Below, piece by piece: positions 17,422 to 26,700 of a stretch of 64,000 nt of DNA. This stretch comes from Streptomyces sp. NBC_00440 (lineage in GTDB: Bacteria; Actinomycetota; Actinomycetes; Streptomycetales; Streptomycetaceae), in the NCBI RefSeq assembly GCF_036014215.1, contig NZ_CP107921.1:3087001-3151000 (forward strand), given 5' to 3'. Within the stretch, counting starts at the first letter, position 1, and the number at the start of each line of letters is the position of its first letter. Under the pieces are notes generated by a model. It did not search any database, was not told the origin of the DNA, and saw only the letters and a list, made by a program, of their open reading frames with translations. The position numbers and the translations under genes were made by a program.

Positions 17422-17739
17422 TCACAGCCCCGAACCGGCCTCGGCCGCCTCCACCGACTTCACGGCCTCGTCCAGCTCGACGGACGGGGCCGTTCGCAGC
17501 TCCTCCGCCAAGTCGTGTGCCGCGACGGCGACTTGGTCGGCGACGGCGAACAGCCCGGCGTCCGGCATGATCCGCACGGCGGCGTCCGGGGACTCCAGGC
17601 GCTGCGCGCGCGACGACAGTTCCCTGGCCAGCGCCAGCCCGACGGCTGCGGCGCCGCGCTGGAGCCGGCTCTGCGGAGCGGAGCGCAGCCGGTCGGCGAA
17701 GCGGTCGGCGGCGGCGGTGAGGGGCGTCGTATCGAGCAC
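17422..17739 (-). CDS. Conserved hypothetical small helical protein
   Basis: 105 aa, almost entirely alpha-helical in character and rich in Ala and Leu (ADRFADRLRSAPQSRLQRGA, VADQVAVAAHDLAEELRTAP), with no membrane segment or catalytic motif. The frame has clear actinobacterial third-position G/C bias. It is convergent with the gene at 16443-17294 and divergent from the DUF4287 gene. Function unknown. Confidence 0.65.
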   Translation of the reverse strand: MLDTTPLTAAADRFADRLRSAPQSRLQRGAAAVGLALARELSSRAQRLESPDAAVRIMPDAGLFAVADQVAVAAHDLAEELRTAPSVELDEAVKSVEAAEAGSGL

Positions 17740-17849
17740 GCCGCGACCCTACGCGCCCGCCCCGGACTGTTGCCAACGGGCCGATGCTGAGGCACGGTGC
17801 AGTGAAGGCACAGCAATACCGACTCAGCGCAATGCCTCCGGAGGCGCCG

Positions 17850-18080
17850 ATGTCCCAAGTCTTCTCCGAAGAGACCCATCGCAACCTGCTCTCCCGCATC
17901 CCCGAGTGCACCGGCCGTGAAGTGTCCGACTGGCTCCGCGCCGTCGACGAAGGCCCCACCCTCGTCCGCTTCGACGAGAAGGTCAGCTGGCTCAGGACCG
18001 AACACCACCTGGCCTACGGCCACGCCAAGGCGATCATCCACGAGTACGACCTGAGACGAGCCGCGCGGCGGCTGCTCTAG
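17850..18080 (+). CDS. DUF4287-type small protein
   Basis: 76 aa. The sequence (SRIPECTGREVSDWLRAVDE, FDEKVSWLRTEHHLAYGHAK, AIIHEYDLRR) matches the DUF4287 pattern, in which a helical domain with a GHAKAIIHE element is conserved. The role is unknown. The ATG has an excellent GGAGG site 5 bp upstream. A perfect 20-bp hairpin lies 63 bp downstream. Confidence 0.82.
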   Translation: MSQVFSEETHRNLLSRIPECTGREVSDWLRAVDEGPTLVRFDEKVSWLRTEHHLAYGHAKAIIHEYDLRRAARRLL

Positions 18081-18143
18081 GCACCCTCCGGGCACCGAGG
18101 CACCGCACAGCGGTATCAAGCGGCTCCAACCACACCAGTACAC

Positions 18144-18186
18144 CTGAAGGGGCCCGTCCGGAACACTTCCGGACGGGCCCCTTCAG
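18144..18186. terminator. Perfect 20-bp hairpin, bidirectional terminator
   Basis: 18144-18163 and 18167-18186 are perfect inverted copies (20 bp) around a CAC loop. It sits between the convergent DUF4287 and Bax-inhibitor genes and probably terminates both. Confidence 0.88.
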
Positions 18187-18216
18187 ATGCTCACTCAGGT
18201 GCTCACTGACGCCGCT

Positions 18217-19098
18217 CTAGTCGTTGCCGGTGAAGATCGCGACCAGCCGCAGCATCTCCAGATAGATCCAGACGAGCGACATGGTCAGGCCGAACGCCGC
18301 CAGCCACGACTCCTGGCGCGGGGCGCCATAGGTGATGCCGTCCTCGATCTGCTTGAAGTCCAGCGTCAGGAAGAAGCAGCCGATCAGGATCGCCAGCACC
18401 CCGACGAGCGCACCGAGCGGACCGAAGTCGCGCAGCCCGCCGTCACCGGCGACACCGAAGGCGACCAGCAGCAGATTGACCACCATCACCATCAGGAACG
18501 CCATGGCGATGGTCATGCCGATGCGGGCGTACCGGGCGGTGACCCGGATCCAGCGCTGCTTGTACGCCAGCAGGCTCGCGGCCGACACCGCCATCGTGCC
18601 CAGCACCGCCTGGAAGGGCGCGCCCGACCACTGGCTGTTGTACATCTCACTGAGCACGCCGAGGAAGATGCCCTCGAAGAACGCGTAGCCGAGGATCAGC
18701 GCGGGCGTCGGCGTGCGCTTGAAGGACTGCACCATCGCCAGGACGAAGGCCACCAGCGCGGAGCCGATGGCCAGTCCGTAGCTGGTCGATGAGACCGGCA
18801 GCAGCACCCAGGCCAGCGTGGCGCCGACGGCGACCGTGCCGAGCGTGAGGGCCGTACGCGAGACGACGTCGTCCATCGTCATCGCGCCGGCGCGCGCGGG
18901 CGCCTGGGGGCCGTTGGGGTCGGTCGCGTACGGATTGGCGGCGTACGGGTTGGCGTACGCGTTCTGGCCGGACGGGTTCTGCGCGTACGGGTTGCCCGCT
19001 ACGGAGGGGTCCCCGGCCAGCAGCGCCGAGTTGAACCCCGCGTAGCCGTTGTCGCGGCTGAAGCCCCGTCGCGAGAAGACCGGGTTGCTGCTCCTCAT
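18217..19098 (-). CDS. Bax inhibitor-1/YccA-family membrane protein
   Basis: 293 aa. The N-terminal 75 residues are low-complexity and hydrophilic with Asn-Pro-Tyr repeats (YANPYAANPYATDP). They precede seven hydrophobic helices with family segments such as GYAFFEGIFLGVLSEMY and FFLTLDFKQIEDGI. BI-1/YccA proteins are membrane channels or regulators linked to calcium or stress, and the role in actinobacteria is not settled. The ATG follows a GGAG site. It reads toward the 20-bp hairpin and lies next to bldA on the same strand. Confidence 0.92.
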   Translation of the reverse strand: MRSSNPVFSRRGFSRDNGYAGFNSALLAGDPSVAGNPYAQNPSGQNAYANPYAANPYATDPNGPQAPARAGAMTMDDVVSRTALTLGTVAVGATLAWVLLPVSSTSYGLAIGSALVAFVLAMVQSFKRTPTPALILGYAFFEGIFLGVLSEMYNSQWSGAPFQAVLGTMAVSAASLLAYKQRWIRVTARYARIGMTIAMAFLMVMVVNLLLVAFGVAGDGGLRDFGPLGALVGVLAILIGCFFLTLDFKQIEDGITYGAPRQESWLAAFGLTMSLVWIYLEMLRLVAIFTGND

Positions 19099-19226
19099 CT
19101 CACTCCTCAGTGGCCACCGTGCGTGGCCTCGTGAACAGAGTAATGGGACAGCAAAGAGAAGGGCGTAGTGCCTGGGAAGGATCTTTCCGCGATCGTGACA
19201 CCGGCCGAGCCCGGTGCCCGGCGAGG

Positions 19227-19309
19227 TGCCCGGAACCGGACTTGAACCGGTACGCCCCCGAGGGGCAGCGAGGTTTAAGCTCGCCGTGTCTGCATTCCAC
19301 CATCCGGGC
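19227..19309 (-). tRNA. bldA: tRNA-Leu(UAA), the bldA tRNA
   Basis: The minus strand folds as a class II tRNA. The acceptor stem is GCCCGGA with TCCGGGC (7 bp, discriminator A at 19227). The anticodon stem is GCGAG/CTCGC with loop CTTAAAC, giving anticodon TAA. The variable arm is long (TGCCCCTCGGGGGCG). The T arm is CCGGTTCAAGTCCGG. CCA is not encoded. In Streptomyces this tRNA is bldA, the only reader of UUA, and it is known to control aerial growth and antibiotic production. The AT-rich stretch at about 19380-19405 lies upstream of its 5' end. Confidence 0.97.
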
Positions 19310-19708
19310 AAGACGCGCGGCACCGCATTCGCGTTTCAGAGACTATCCGGACGCGCCGCCCGGACAGCGGACCCTTAACCCGATGTTGTCTTATTTTATT
19401 GATGCCTGAAGGTGCGTCAGCCAGTGGATGCGCCATCGGCACATGCCACATGTGGTGGCGGCCCCGTACCGGGGCGTACGGGATTGACGGAAAGTCGCCG
19501 TACCGGCCCCGCCGCCCCGGCCCGGCCGCCGGGCCGGGGTACCCGCGGGGGACGGCCTCAGGGGCGGTGTCATACCGGAGGAGGAGGCGGCGCCCTCCCG
19601 GTCACTCTCAAGAGGGCCACGGGAACGGGCACGCGGAGGGACGTTTCGCCGCCGGGCGGCCGCAAGGATGAAGAGGTCCCCGCATCCCGTTCCGAACAGG
19701 AGCCCCAC

Positions 19709-20479
19709 GTGACCTCGACCACCACCGCCCGCCGCGCCACCGCGGTGGCCGCCCGCGCATCCGACCTCTCCAAGGTGTACGGCCAGGGGGAGACCCAGGT
19801 GGTCGCCCTGGACGGCGTGTCCGTGGACTTCCGGCAGGGCGAGTTCACCGCGATCATGGGCCCGTCCGGTTCCGGGAAGTCGACGCTGATGCACTGTGTC
19901 GCGGGGCTCGACACCTTCACATCGGGATCCGTACGCATCGGTGAGACCGAGCTGAGCACCCTCAAGGACAAGCAGCTCACGCAGTTGCGCCGGGACAAGA
20001 TCGGCTTCATCTTCCAGGCCTTCAACCTGCTGCCCACCCTGACGGCGGCCGAGAACATCACGCTGCCGATGGACATCGCGGGCCGCAAGCCCGACAAGGC
20101 GTGGCTGGCGAACGTCATCGAGATGGTGGGGCTCAAGGACCGGCTCAGCCACCGGCCCACCCAGCTCTCCGGCGGCCAGCAGCAGCGCGTCGCCGTGGCC
20201 CGTGCGCTGGCCTCGCAGCCCGAGATCATCTTCGGCGACGAGCCGACCGGGAACCTGGACTCCCGCTCGGGCGCCGAGGTGCTCGGCTTCCTGCGCAACT
20301 CCGTACGGGAGCTGGGCCAGACCGTCGTCATGGTGACCCATGACGCGATGGCCGCCGCCTACGCGGACCGGGTGATCTTCCTCGCCGACGGCCGGATCGT
20401 CGACGAGATGCTGTCGCCCAGCGCCGACGCGGTGCTGGACCGGATGAAGGAGTTCGACGCCCGGGGCCGTACCAGCTGA
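19709..20479 (+). CDS. MacB/LolD-type ABC exporter ATPase
   Basis: 256 aa. Walker A GPSGSGKST is near residue 52. The Q-loop FIFQAFNLLP, signature LSGGQQQR, Walker B IIFGDEPTGNLD and H-loop MVTHD are all present. The DEPTGNLDS signature marks the MacB/LolD/FtsE subgroup, which works with FtsX-like permeases in mechanotransmission or export rather than import. The GTG start has AGGAG upstream. It is followed about 100 bp later by the FtsX-like permease, its partner. The substrate is unknown; an antimicrobial or cell-envelope role is typical of the family. Confidence 0.93.
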   Translation: MTSTTTARRATAVAARASDLSKVYGQGETQVVALDGVSVDFRQGEFTAIMGPSGSGKSTLMHCVAGLDTFTSGSVRIGETELSTLKDKQLTQLRRDKIGFIFQAFNLLPTLTAAENITLPMDIAGRKPDKAWLANVIEMVGLKDRLSHRPTQLSGGQQQRVAVARALASQPEIIFGDEPTGNLDSRSGAEVLGFLRNSVRELGQTVVMVTHDAMAAAYADRVIFLADGRIVDEMLSPSADAVLDRMKEFDARGRTS

Positions 20480-20576
20480 CCCCGCCCCGGCCGGGGTCCG
20501 CATCCCGGCCGGCCCCACTCCGTACGGGCGACTCCGCCCGCCCCGCCTGCTCCTCACCTCAGGACTGACACCCGCC

Positions 20577-23102
20577 ATGTTCCGTACCGCCCTGCGCAAT
20601 GTGCTCTCGCACAAGGCCAGGCTGCTGATGACCGTCCTCGCCGTGCTGCTCGGCGTGGCCTTCGTCTCCGGCACCCTGGTCTTCACCGACACCCTCAGCC
20701 ACGCCTTCCGCAACGAGTCGGCCAAGAACTACTCCGACGTGGCTGTCGCGGTCACCTCGTACTCCGACTCGGACAACCCCAAGGAGGCCCCCGGAGTCAG
20801 CACGAAGACCCTGGACCGGATCCGCGGCCTGGACGGTGTCGCCTCGGCCACCGGCCGCGTCTCCGGGTTCGCCGGTGTCGCCGACCACCGGGGCAAGCTG
20901 ATCGGCGACGGCTGGTCCAACAAGGGCGGGAACTTCTCCCCCGGCGCCGGGGGCAAGGACGGCCAGTACGCGTTCACCGACGGCTCGGGCCCGGTACGGG
21001 ACGGCCAGATCGCGCTGGACCGGGACACCGCGGACAAGGGCGGCTACCACGTCGGTGACACCGTGCGGGTCGCGACGAACGGGCCGGTGCGCGAGTACAC
21101 CCTCGCCGGGATCTTCACCACCGACGACGGCGCGGTCGGCGCCGGCGGCAGCCTGGTCCTCTTCGACACCGCGGTCACGCAGAAGCTCTATCTGAAGCCC
21201 GGCTGGTACGAGGACGTCAACATCGCGGCCACTCCCGGCACTTCCCAGGCGAAGCTCCTCTCCGAGGTCAAGCCGCTCCTCCCGAAGAACGCCGACGCCC
21301 AGACCGGCAAGCAGGTCGCCGACAAGCAGGCCAAGCAGATCGAGCGGGAGATGTCGGGGCTGAGCCAGATGCTCCTCGGCTTCGCAGCGGTCGCGCTCTT
21401 CGTCGGGATCTTCCTGATCTCCAACACCTTCACCATGCTGGTCGCCCAGCGCACCAAGGAGCTGGCCCTGCTGCGCGCCGTCGGCGCATCCCGTAAGCAG
21501 GTCACCCGCTCGGTGCTCGCCGAGGCGCTGGTGGTCGGCACGGTCGCCTCCGTGGTCGGCTTCGGACTCGGTATCGGCCTGGCCGTGGGGCTGCGCTCCG
21601 CGATGGGCTCGTTCGGGGCGAAGGTGCCCGGCGGCCCGCTGATCGTGTCGCCCAGCACCGCACTGATCGCGCTGCTCGTCGGCGTACTGATCACGATGCT
21701 CGCCGCCTGGCTGCCCGCCCGCAGGGCGGCGAAGATCCCGCCGGTCGCGGCGATGGGCAGCGCGCATCTGCCCGCCACGACCAAGTCCCTGGTGGTACGG
21801 AACTCGATCGGCGCCGTCATCACGCTGGCCGGTGCCGCGGTGATCGTCGCCGGTGCGTCGGCCGGCTCCAGCGGCCGGATGATGATCGGGGCCGGTGCCT
21901 TCCTCGCCCTGATCGGCGTGATCGTGCTGATCCCGCTGCTCTCCCGTCCCGTCATCGCGCTCGTACGACCGCTGCTGACCGGGGTGTTCGGGGTGTCGGG
22001 CAAGCTCGCGGGCCAGAACGCGGTCCGTAACCCGCGCCGCACCGGGGCCACCGCTTCCGCGCTGGCGATCGGTCTGACGCTGGTCACCGGACTCTCGGTG
22101 ATCGGTGTCACGGTGGGCCAGTCCGTGGACCGGATGACCACGGACAACTTCAAGGGCGACTACATGGTCGAGATGGCCAACGGCATGTCGCTCACGCCCT
22201 CCACGGTCACCGCGCTGGAGAAGGCGAAGGGCGTCACCGCGGTCTCCCCGCAGAGCGGCACCCAGATCGTCATCGACGGCAGTGACGAGTCGGTCTCCAG
22301 TGTGAAGCCCGGCGACATCCAGCAGGTGCTCAACCTCCCGGTGGTCTCGGGCTCACTGGACTCACTCGCCAGGGGGCAGATCGCCGTCGAGCAGAAGACG
22401 GCGGAGAAGAACGGCTGGAAGCCCGGCAGCAAGGTGTCCGCGAAGTACCTGGACGACAAGAAGGGCTCGCTGACGGTCGGCGCGGTGTTCAAGGAGAACC
22501 AGTTCGTCTCCTCCGTCCTGGCCCCCACGTCGGTGCTCGCCCCGCACGAGAAGACGCAGGACATCACGCAGATCTACGTGAAGACGGACGGCGGCAGCGG
22601 CTCCGGTGAGCAGGCCCTGGTGGACGCGATGGGCGGCAACCCGGCCATCTCCGTCCTGGGCCGGCAGGACATCCGCAACGCCATGGGCGGCATGATCAAC
22701 ACCACCCTGAACATCATGTACGGGCTGCTGGCGATGGCCCTGATCATCGCGGTGCTCGGCGTCGTCAACACCCTGGCGATGTCGGTCTTCGAGCGGCAGC
22801 AGGAGATCGGGATGCTGCGGGCGATCGGCCTGGACCGGGCCAAGGTGAAGCGGATGATCCGGCTGGAGGCCGTGGTGATCTCGCTCTTCGGCGCGGTGGT
22901 CGGGATCGCGCTGGGAACCTTCCTGGCCTGGGCGGTCGGCCAGACCATCAAGTCGGACATCCCGCACTACGTGCTGGTCATGCCGTGGGGTCGGATCGGT
23001 ATCTTCCTGGTGCTCGCGGCGTTCGTCGGAGTGCTGGCCTCGCTCTGGCCGGCCCGCAGCGCGGCGCGGCTGAACATGCTGACGGCGATCAAGACGGAGT
23101 AG
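20577..23102 (+). CDS. FtsX-like permease of the MacB-type exporter
   Basis: 841 aa. The first transmembrane helix is at the N-terminus (LLMTVLAVLLGVAFVSGTLV), followed by a large extracellular domain and two FtsX domains. The first is near residues 265-390 (LLRAVGASRKQVTRSVLAEA) and the second near 715-835 (GMLRAIGLDRAKVKRMIRLE). This duplicated layout is typical of actinobacterial SalY/MacB-like exporters. It partners the upstream ATPase. A strong hairpin at 23158-23194 follows. Confidence 0.93.
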   Translation: MFRTALRNVLSHKARLLMTVLAVLLGVAFVSGTLVFTDTLSHAFRNESAKNYSDVAVAVTSYSDSDNPKEAPGVSTKTLDRIRGLDGVASATGRVSGFAGVADHRGKLIGDGWSNKGGNFSPGAGGKDGQYAFTDGSGPVRDGQIALDRDTADKGGYHVGDTVRVATNGPVREYTLAGIFTTDDGAVGAGGSLVLFDTAVTQKLYLKPGWYEDVNIAATPGTSQAKLLSEVKPLLPKNADAQTGKQVADKQAKQIEREMSGLSQMLLGFAAVALFVGIFLISNTFTMLVAQRTKELALLRAVGASRKQVTRSVLAEALVVGTVASVVGFGLGIGLAVGLRSAMGSFGAKVPGGPLIVSPSTALIALLVGVLITMLAAWLPARRAAKIPPVAAMGSAHLPATTKSLVVRNSIGAVITLAGAAVIVAGASAGSSGRMMIGAGAFLALIGVIVLIPLLSRPVIALVRPLLTGVFGVSGKLAGQNAVRNPRRTGATASALAIGLTLVTGLSVIGVTVGQSVDRMTTDNFKGDYMVEMANGMSLTPSTVTALEKAKGVTAVSPQSGTQIVIDGSDESVSSVKPGDIQQVLNLPVVSGSLDSLARGQIAVEQKTAEKNGWKPGSKVSAKYLDDKKGSLTVGAVFKENQFVSSVLAPTSVLAPHEKTQDITQIYVKTDGGSGSGEQALVDAMGGNPAISVLGRQDIRNAMGGMINTTLNIMYGLLAMALIIAVLGVVNTLAMSVFERQQEIGMLRAIGLDRAKVKRMIRLEAVVISLFGAVVGIALGTFLAWAVGQTIKSDIPHYVLVMPWGRIGIFLVLAAFVGVLASLWPARSAARLNMLTAIKTE

Positions 23103-23157
23103 CCGGACCAGCCGGGGCTGGCGGAGTAGCCCGCCCGGCGCGGGTCATACGCAGACG

Positions 23158-23194
23158 GGGAGGCCCGGGACATCGACAGTGTCCCGGGCCTCCC
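23158..23194. terminator. 15-bp hairpin between convergent permease and cfa genes
   Basis: 23158-23172 and 23180-23194 form a perfect 15-bp stem with a 7-nt loop. It probably terminates both the exporter operon and the cfa transcript. Confidence 0.85.
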
Positions 23195-23233
23195 TTGCGT
23201 GTGCCCGGCGCCGGCCGGGCGGGTACGCGGCCC

Positions 23234-24529
23234 TCAGCGCCAGTCGCGGGCCCGGCGCGGCATCCCGGAGGCCCCGCTCTCCGGGGTCTTCACGGCCAGC
23301 ACCTGGTTGACGCCGATCCGGTTCTTCTCGAAGGCGAGCGCGGACGCGGCCATGTAGAGCCGCCAGATCCGGGCCCGGCCCGGACTCGTCAGCCGGACCG
23401 CCTCCGCCCAGCGCGCCTCCAGATTGGCCACCCACTCCCGGAGCGTCAGCGCGTAGTGCTCACGGAGCATCTCGACGTCGCGGGCCTCGAAACCGGCTTC
23501 CTCAAGCAGCTCCACGGTCCGGCCGACCGGCGACAGCTCGCCGTCCGGGAAGACGTAGGCGTCGATGAACGCGTCGATCTCGTACGCCGATTCGTCCCGC
23601 TCGGGGCGGCGGCCGATCTGGTGGTTGAGCAGCCGGCCGCCGGGCTTGAGCAGGGCGAACAGATCGTCCGCGTACTCCCGGTAGCGGACCGAGCCGACGT
23701 GCTCGGCCATCCCGATCGACGAAATCGCGTCGTAAGGACCGTCCTTGACGTCCCGGTAGTCCTGGACGCGGATCTCGATCCGGTCCGTCAGCCCCTCCTC
23801 GGCGATGCGCTTGCGCGCGTACGCGGCCTGCTCGCGGGAGAGGGTGACACCGGTGACCCGGGCCCCGTACTCGCGGGCGGCGTGGATGGCCATCGAGCCC
23901 CATCCGCAGCCGACATCGAGCAGCCGCATCCCCTCCTGGAGCTCCAGCTTCCGGCAGACCAGGTCGAGCTTGTCGCGCTGGGCGGTCTCCAGTGTGGAGT
24001 CCTCGGCCCAGTAGGCGCAGGAGTAAACCATCGACGGGCCGAGCACCAGCTCGTAGAAGTCGTTGCCGACGTCGTAGTGGTGGCTGATGGCCTGCTGGTC
24101 ACGGCGCTTGGTGTGGACCGGGCCCCGGCGGCGTCTGATCTCCTCAGCCGGTGGGGGTGGCGGGGGCAGCAGCCCGCCGATGTCGAGGAGCCCGCGGGCG
24201 GCTGCCCGCAACTTCGGGTCGAACAGCGGCAGGCGCGCCTTCTTGAGCTCCGCCGGGTCGTCGCGCTCCCAGATGAGCCCGGCCAGCAGGTCGAGCGCCG
24301 CGTACAGATCGCCGTCCACGTCGATCTCACCGGCGACCCAGGCGCGGGCGAGGCCGAGCTCCCCCGGCTTCCACAACAGCCGCCGCAGGGCGCGCCGGTG
24401 ACGGATCACCAGGACGGGCGTCCCCGGCGGCCCGGACTCGCTGCCGTCCCAGGCCCGGATGCGGACCGGGAGCGGGGCTCCCAGAAGCTCCTCGGCGAGA
24501 GTGGTCAGCCGCAGCGCGGCGTCGGCCAT
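23234..24529 (-). CDS. cfa: Cyclopropane-fatty-acyl-phospholipid synthase
   Basis: 431 aa. The SAM-binding motif LLDVGCGWGSMA, the substrate-region YDVGNDFYELVLG, the VYSCAYW block and SIGMAEHVG are characteristic of CFA synthases. The enzyme transfers a methylene from SAM to unsaturated acyl chains of membrane phospholipids. The N-terminal 130 residues form the lipid-binding module, followed by a short poly-Pro stretch (PPPPPPAEE). The ATG has GGAGG 8 bp upstream. It lies downstream of ndh in the same direction, separated by a hairpin. Confidence 0.94.
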   Translation of the reverse strand: MADAALRLTTLAEELLGAPLPVRIRAWDGSESGPPGTPVLVIRHRRALRRLLWKPGELGLARAWVAGEIDVDGDLYAALDLLAGLIWERDDPAELKKARLPLFDPKLRAAARGLLDIGGLLPPPPPPAEEIRRRRGPVHTKRRDQQAISHHYDVGNDFYELVLGPSMVYSCAYWAEDSTLETAQRDKLDLVCRKLELQEGMRLLDVGCGWGSMAIHAAREYGARVTGVTLSREQAAYARKRIAEEGLTDRIEIRVQDYRDVKDGPYDAISSIGMAEHVGSVRYREYADDLFALLKPGGRLLNHQIGRRPERDESAYEIDAFIDAYVFPDGELSPVGRTVELLEEAGFEARDVEMLREHYALTLREWVANLEARWAEAVRLTSPGRARIWRLYMAASALAFEKNRIGVNQVLAVKTPESGASGMPRRARDWR

Positions 24530-24668
24530 GGCGCACACCTCCGTACAACAGATGGGAAAGGCTCAGCAGTAGGTAAACACCGAACACCCGCCGCCACAGT
24601 CCCAATACCACATAACGGGAGCGTAAAATCCGTGGTGGATACATGTACATCTGTCCCGGTACGTCGAA

Positions 24669-24702
24669 GAGGCCGCCCGCACCACGGATGGCGGACGGCC
24701 TC
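24669..24702 (-). terminator. Imperfect hairpin downstream of ndh
   Basis: GAGGCCGCCCGC (24669-24680) pairs with GCGGACGGCCTC (24691-24702) with one mismatch around a 10-nt loop, 33 bp after the ndh stop. Confidence 0.6.
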
Positions 24703-24734
24703 TCGGACCTGAACGAACCTGCTGTGCTACCGAG

Positions 24735-26132
24735 TCAGGCCTTGGCCTTCTCGGCGTCGGACTTGCCCGCTTCGGCCTTCGGCGCCGCGGGACGGGGCGC
24801 CGGCTTGGCCGCCTCGTAGAACTCCTCGCGGGGAGTCTCCATCGCGCCGAGCGAGACGACCTCGCGCTTGAGGAACATCGCGAGCGTCCAGTCGGCGACG
24901 ACGCGGATCTTGCGGTTCCAGGTCGGCACCGCGAGGCCGTGGTAACCACGGTGCATGTACCAGGCGAGACGGCCCTTGAGCTTGATCTTCATCTTGCCCA
25001 TGACGATCATCGCGACGCCCTTGTGGAGGCCGAGGCCCGCCACCGCACCCTTGTTGGCGTGCTCGTAGTCGCCCTGCGGGAAGCCGCGCATACCCGAGAT
25101 GACGTTGTCACCGAGGACCTTGGCCTGACGCAGCGCGTGCTGGGCGTTCGGCGGGCACCAGGCGTTCTCGACACCGGCCTTGCGGGCGGCCATGTCCGGG
25201 ACCTGCGCGTTGTCACCCGCGGCCCAGATGTAGTCCGTGCCCTGCACCTGGAGCTTCTCCGAGGTGTCCACGTGGCCGCGGGGGCCGAGCGGCAGACCGT
25301 AACGCGCCAGGACCGGGTTCGGCTTGACGCCGGCGGTCCAGACGAGCGTGTTGGCGTCGACCTCCAGGCCGTTGTTCAGCACCACGTGGCCGTCGATGCA
25401 GGAGTCCATGCCGGTCTTGAGGTAGACCTCGACCCCGCGGGACTCCAGGTGCTCCTTGCCGTACGCGCCGAGCTTCGGCCCGACCTCGGGAAGGATCTTG
25501 TCCGCCACGTCGACCAGCAGGAAGCGCATGTCCTCGCGCTTGACGTTGGTGTAGTACTTCGCGGCGTCCCTGGCCATGTCCTCGACCTCGCCGATGGTCT
25601 CCGCACCCGCGAAGCCACCGCCGACGAAGACGAAGGTCAGCGCCTTGCGGCGGACATCCTCGTCGGTCGTCGAGTCGGCCTTGTCGAGCTGCTCAAGGAC
25701 GTGGTTGCGCAGACCGATCGCCTCTTCGACGCCCTTCATGCCGATGCCCTGCTCGGCGAGGCCGGGGATCGGGAAGGTACGGGAGACCGCGCCGAGCGCG
25801 ATGACCAGGTAGTCGAAGGGCAGCTCGTAGGCCTCGCCGACGAGCGGCGCGACCGTGGCGACCTTGCGGTCCTGGTCGATCGTGGTGACTCGGCCGGTGA
25901 GGATCTCGGCCTTCGGCAGCACGCGTCGCAGCGGGACGACGACGTGCCGGGGCGAGATGCTGCCGGCAGCAGCTTCGGGGAGGAAGGGCTGGTACGTCAT
26001 GTACGAGCGCGGGTCCACGACCGTGACGGTCGCTTCGCCGTAGCGCATCTTCTTGAGAATGCGTCGAGCTGCGTACAGGCCTACGTACCCGCCTCCAACT
26101 ACGAGGATCCTGGGACGCTCCGTGGTGCTCAT
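24735..26132 (-). CDS. ndh: Type II NADH dehydrogenase (NDH-2)
   Basis: 465 aa. The first dinucleotide-binding motif (FAD) is VVGGGYVGLYAAR at the N-terminus. The second (NADH) is FVFVGGGFAGAETIGE in the middle. IWAAGDNAQVP near residue 310 is the second FAD contact typical of NDH-2. It transfers electrons from NADH to menaquinone without proton pumping at the cytoplasmic membrane face. The C-terminus is an Ala/Lys/Pro-rich tail. An AGGAGGTG site lies about 13 bp before the ATG, slightly distant. A Rex-like operator lies about 310 bp upstream. Confidence 0.93.
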   Translation of the reverse strand: MSTTERPRILVVGGGYVGLYAARRILKKMRYGEATVTVVDPRSYMTYQPFLPEAAAGSISPRHVVVPLRRVLPKAEILTGRVTTIDQDRKVATVAPLVGEAYELPFDYLVIALGAVSRTFPIPGLAEQGIGMKGVEEAIGLRNHVLEQLDKADSTTDEDVRRKALTFVFVGGGFAGAETIGEVEDMARDAAKYYTNVKREDMRFLLVDVADKILPEVGPKLGAYGKEHLESRGVEVYLKTGMDSCIDGHVVLNNGLEVDANTLVWTAGVKPNPVLARYGLPLGPRGHVDTSEKLQVQGTDYIWAAGDNAQVPDMAARKAGVENAWCPPNAQHALRQAKVLGDNVISGMRGFPQGDYEHANKGAVAGLGLHKGVAMIVMGKMKIKLKGRLAWYMHRGYHGLAVPTWNRKIRVVADWTLAMFLKREVVSLGAMETPREEFYEAAKPAPRPAAPKAEAGKSDAEKAKA

Positions 26133-26625
26133 GGCAACGAGTATCCACCTCCTGAGGGGGGGTACCTCGTGCGCCCCTTCACAAGGTCGAAGGGCACCTC
26201 TGCTACACTGCGCGGCTCACATGACGGAGGTCACTCCTCCGCAAGGGAACCAACACACCTCGGGGGACGTTGTCCACCCCACTTGAGCTGGCCCTCACGG
26301 CGTCGCGCCGACTGGACCACTGCCCGATGACATCCCCCTGCAACACGTACGACACCGTGCGCGATACGCGGAACAGAGACCTACGGGCACCCGACTGGGC
26401 CCGATGTCCTCAGATCTTCGGCCGACAGGCCCCAATTCCTTGTGAAGAACTTCACGAACTTTCTCGCGGCCGACCGCCGGGACGGCTCACGGGCGCGCCC
26501 CAGAAGCCTGACAACGCTGTCATCGTCATCCCCTGAGCGGCCTCCCGGACGTGCTTCCCGGCCGCCCGAGCGGCCTCCCGGGCGCACCCCAGGCGCGTGT
26601 ACACAATTACGCGTACACCGTCTTC
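26133..26625. other. 493-bp upstream region of ndh, no gene
   Basis: No frame here carries recognisable motifs. It contains the Rex-like site at 26440-26457 and a weaker half-similar site at about 26167-26184. Its right end abuts the toxin-antitoxin remnant. GGxCGxCCxCCCGG-type repeats (CGGCCTCCCGG, twice) lie near 26538-26582. Confidence 0.5.
26440..26457. promoter_or_regulatory. Rex-type redox operator (ROP-like site)
   Basis: TTGTGAA-GAAC-TTCACGA matches the Rex consensus TTGTGAA-N4-TTCACAA at 13 of 14 defined positions. Rex is the NADH/NAD+-sensing repressor of Streptomyces, and ndh is, from memory, a known target. The site is unusually far (about 310 bp) from the ndh start. Confidence 0.65.
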
Positions 26626-26700
26626 ATGGCTGAGAACGCTGTGACCGTGCGGGAAGCCCGCGCACACCTGTCGGACCACATCAACCGTGCCGAGGGTGGC
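26626..26700 (+). pseudogene. Truncated Phd/YefM-type antitoxin remnant
   Basis: The frame opens MAENAVTVREARAHLSDHIN and continues RAEGGTPT, the classic N-terminal DNA-binding start of Phd/YefM antitoxins. The expected continuation (a beta strand and the toxin-binding tail) is absent. Around 26700 the sequence switches to toxin-like coding in another frame. An internal deletion joining antitoxin and toxin is the simplest reading. Confidence 0.75.

Noticed and set aside
26167..26184. Second Rex-like site close to ndh
   Set aside because: Only one half (TTCACAA) is good. The other matches 4 of 7 positions, so it is too weak to call.
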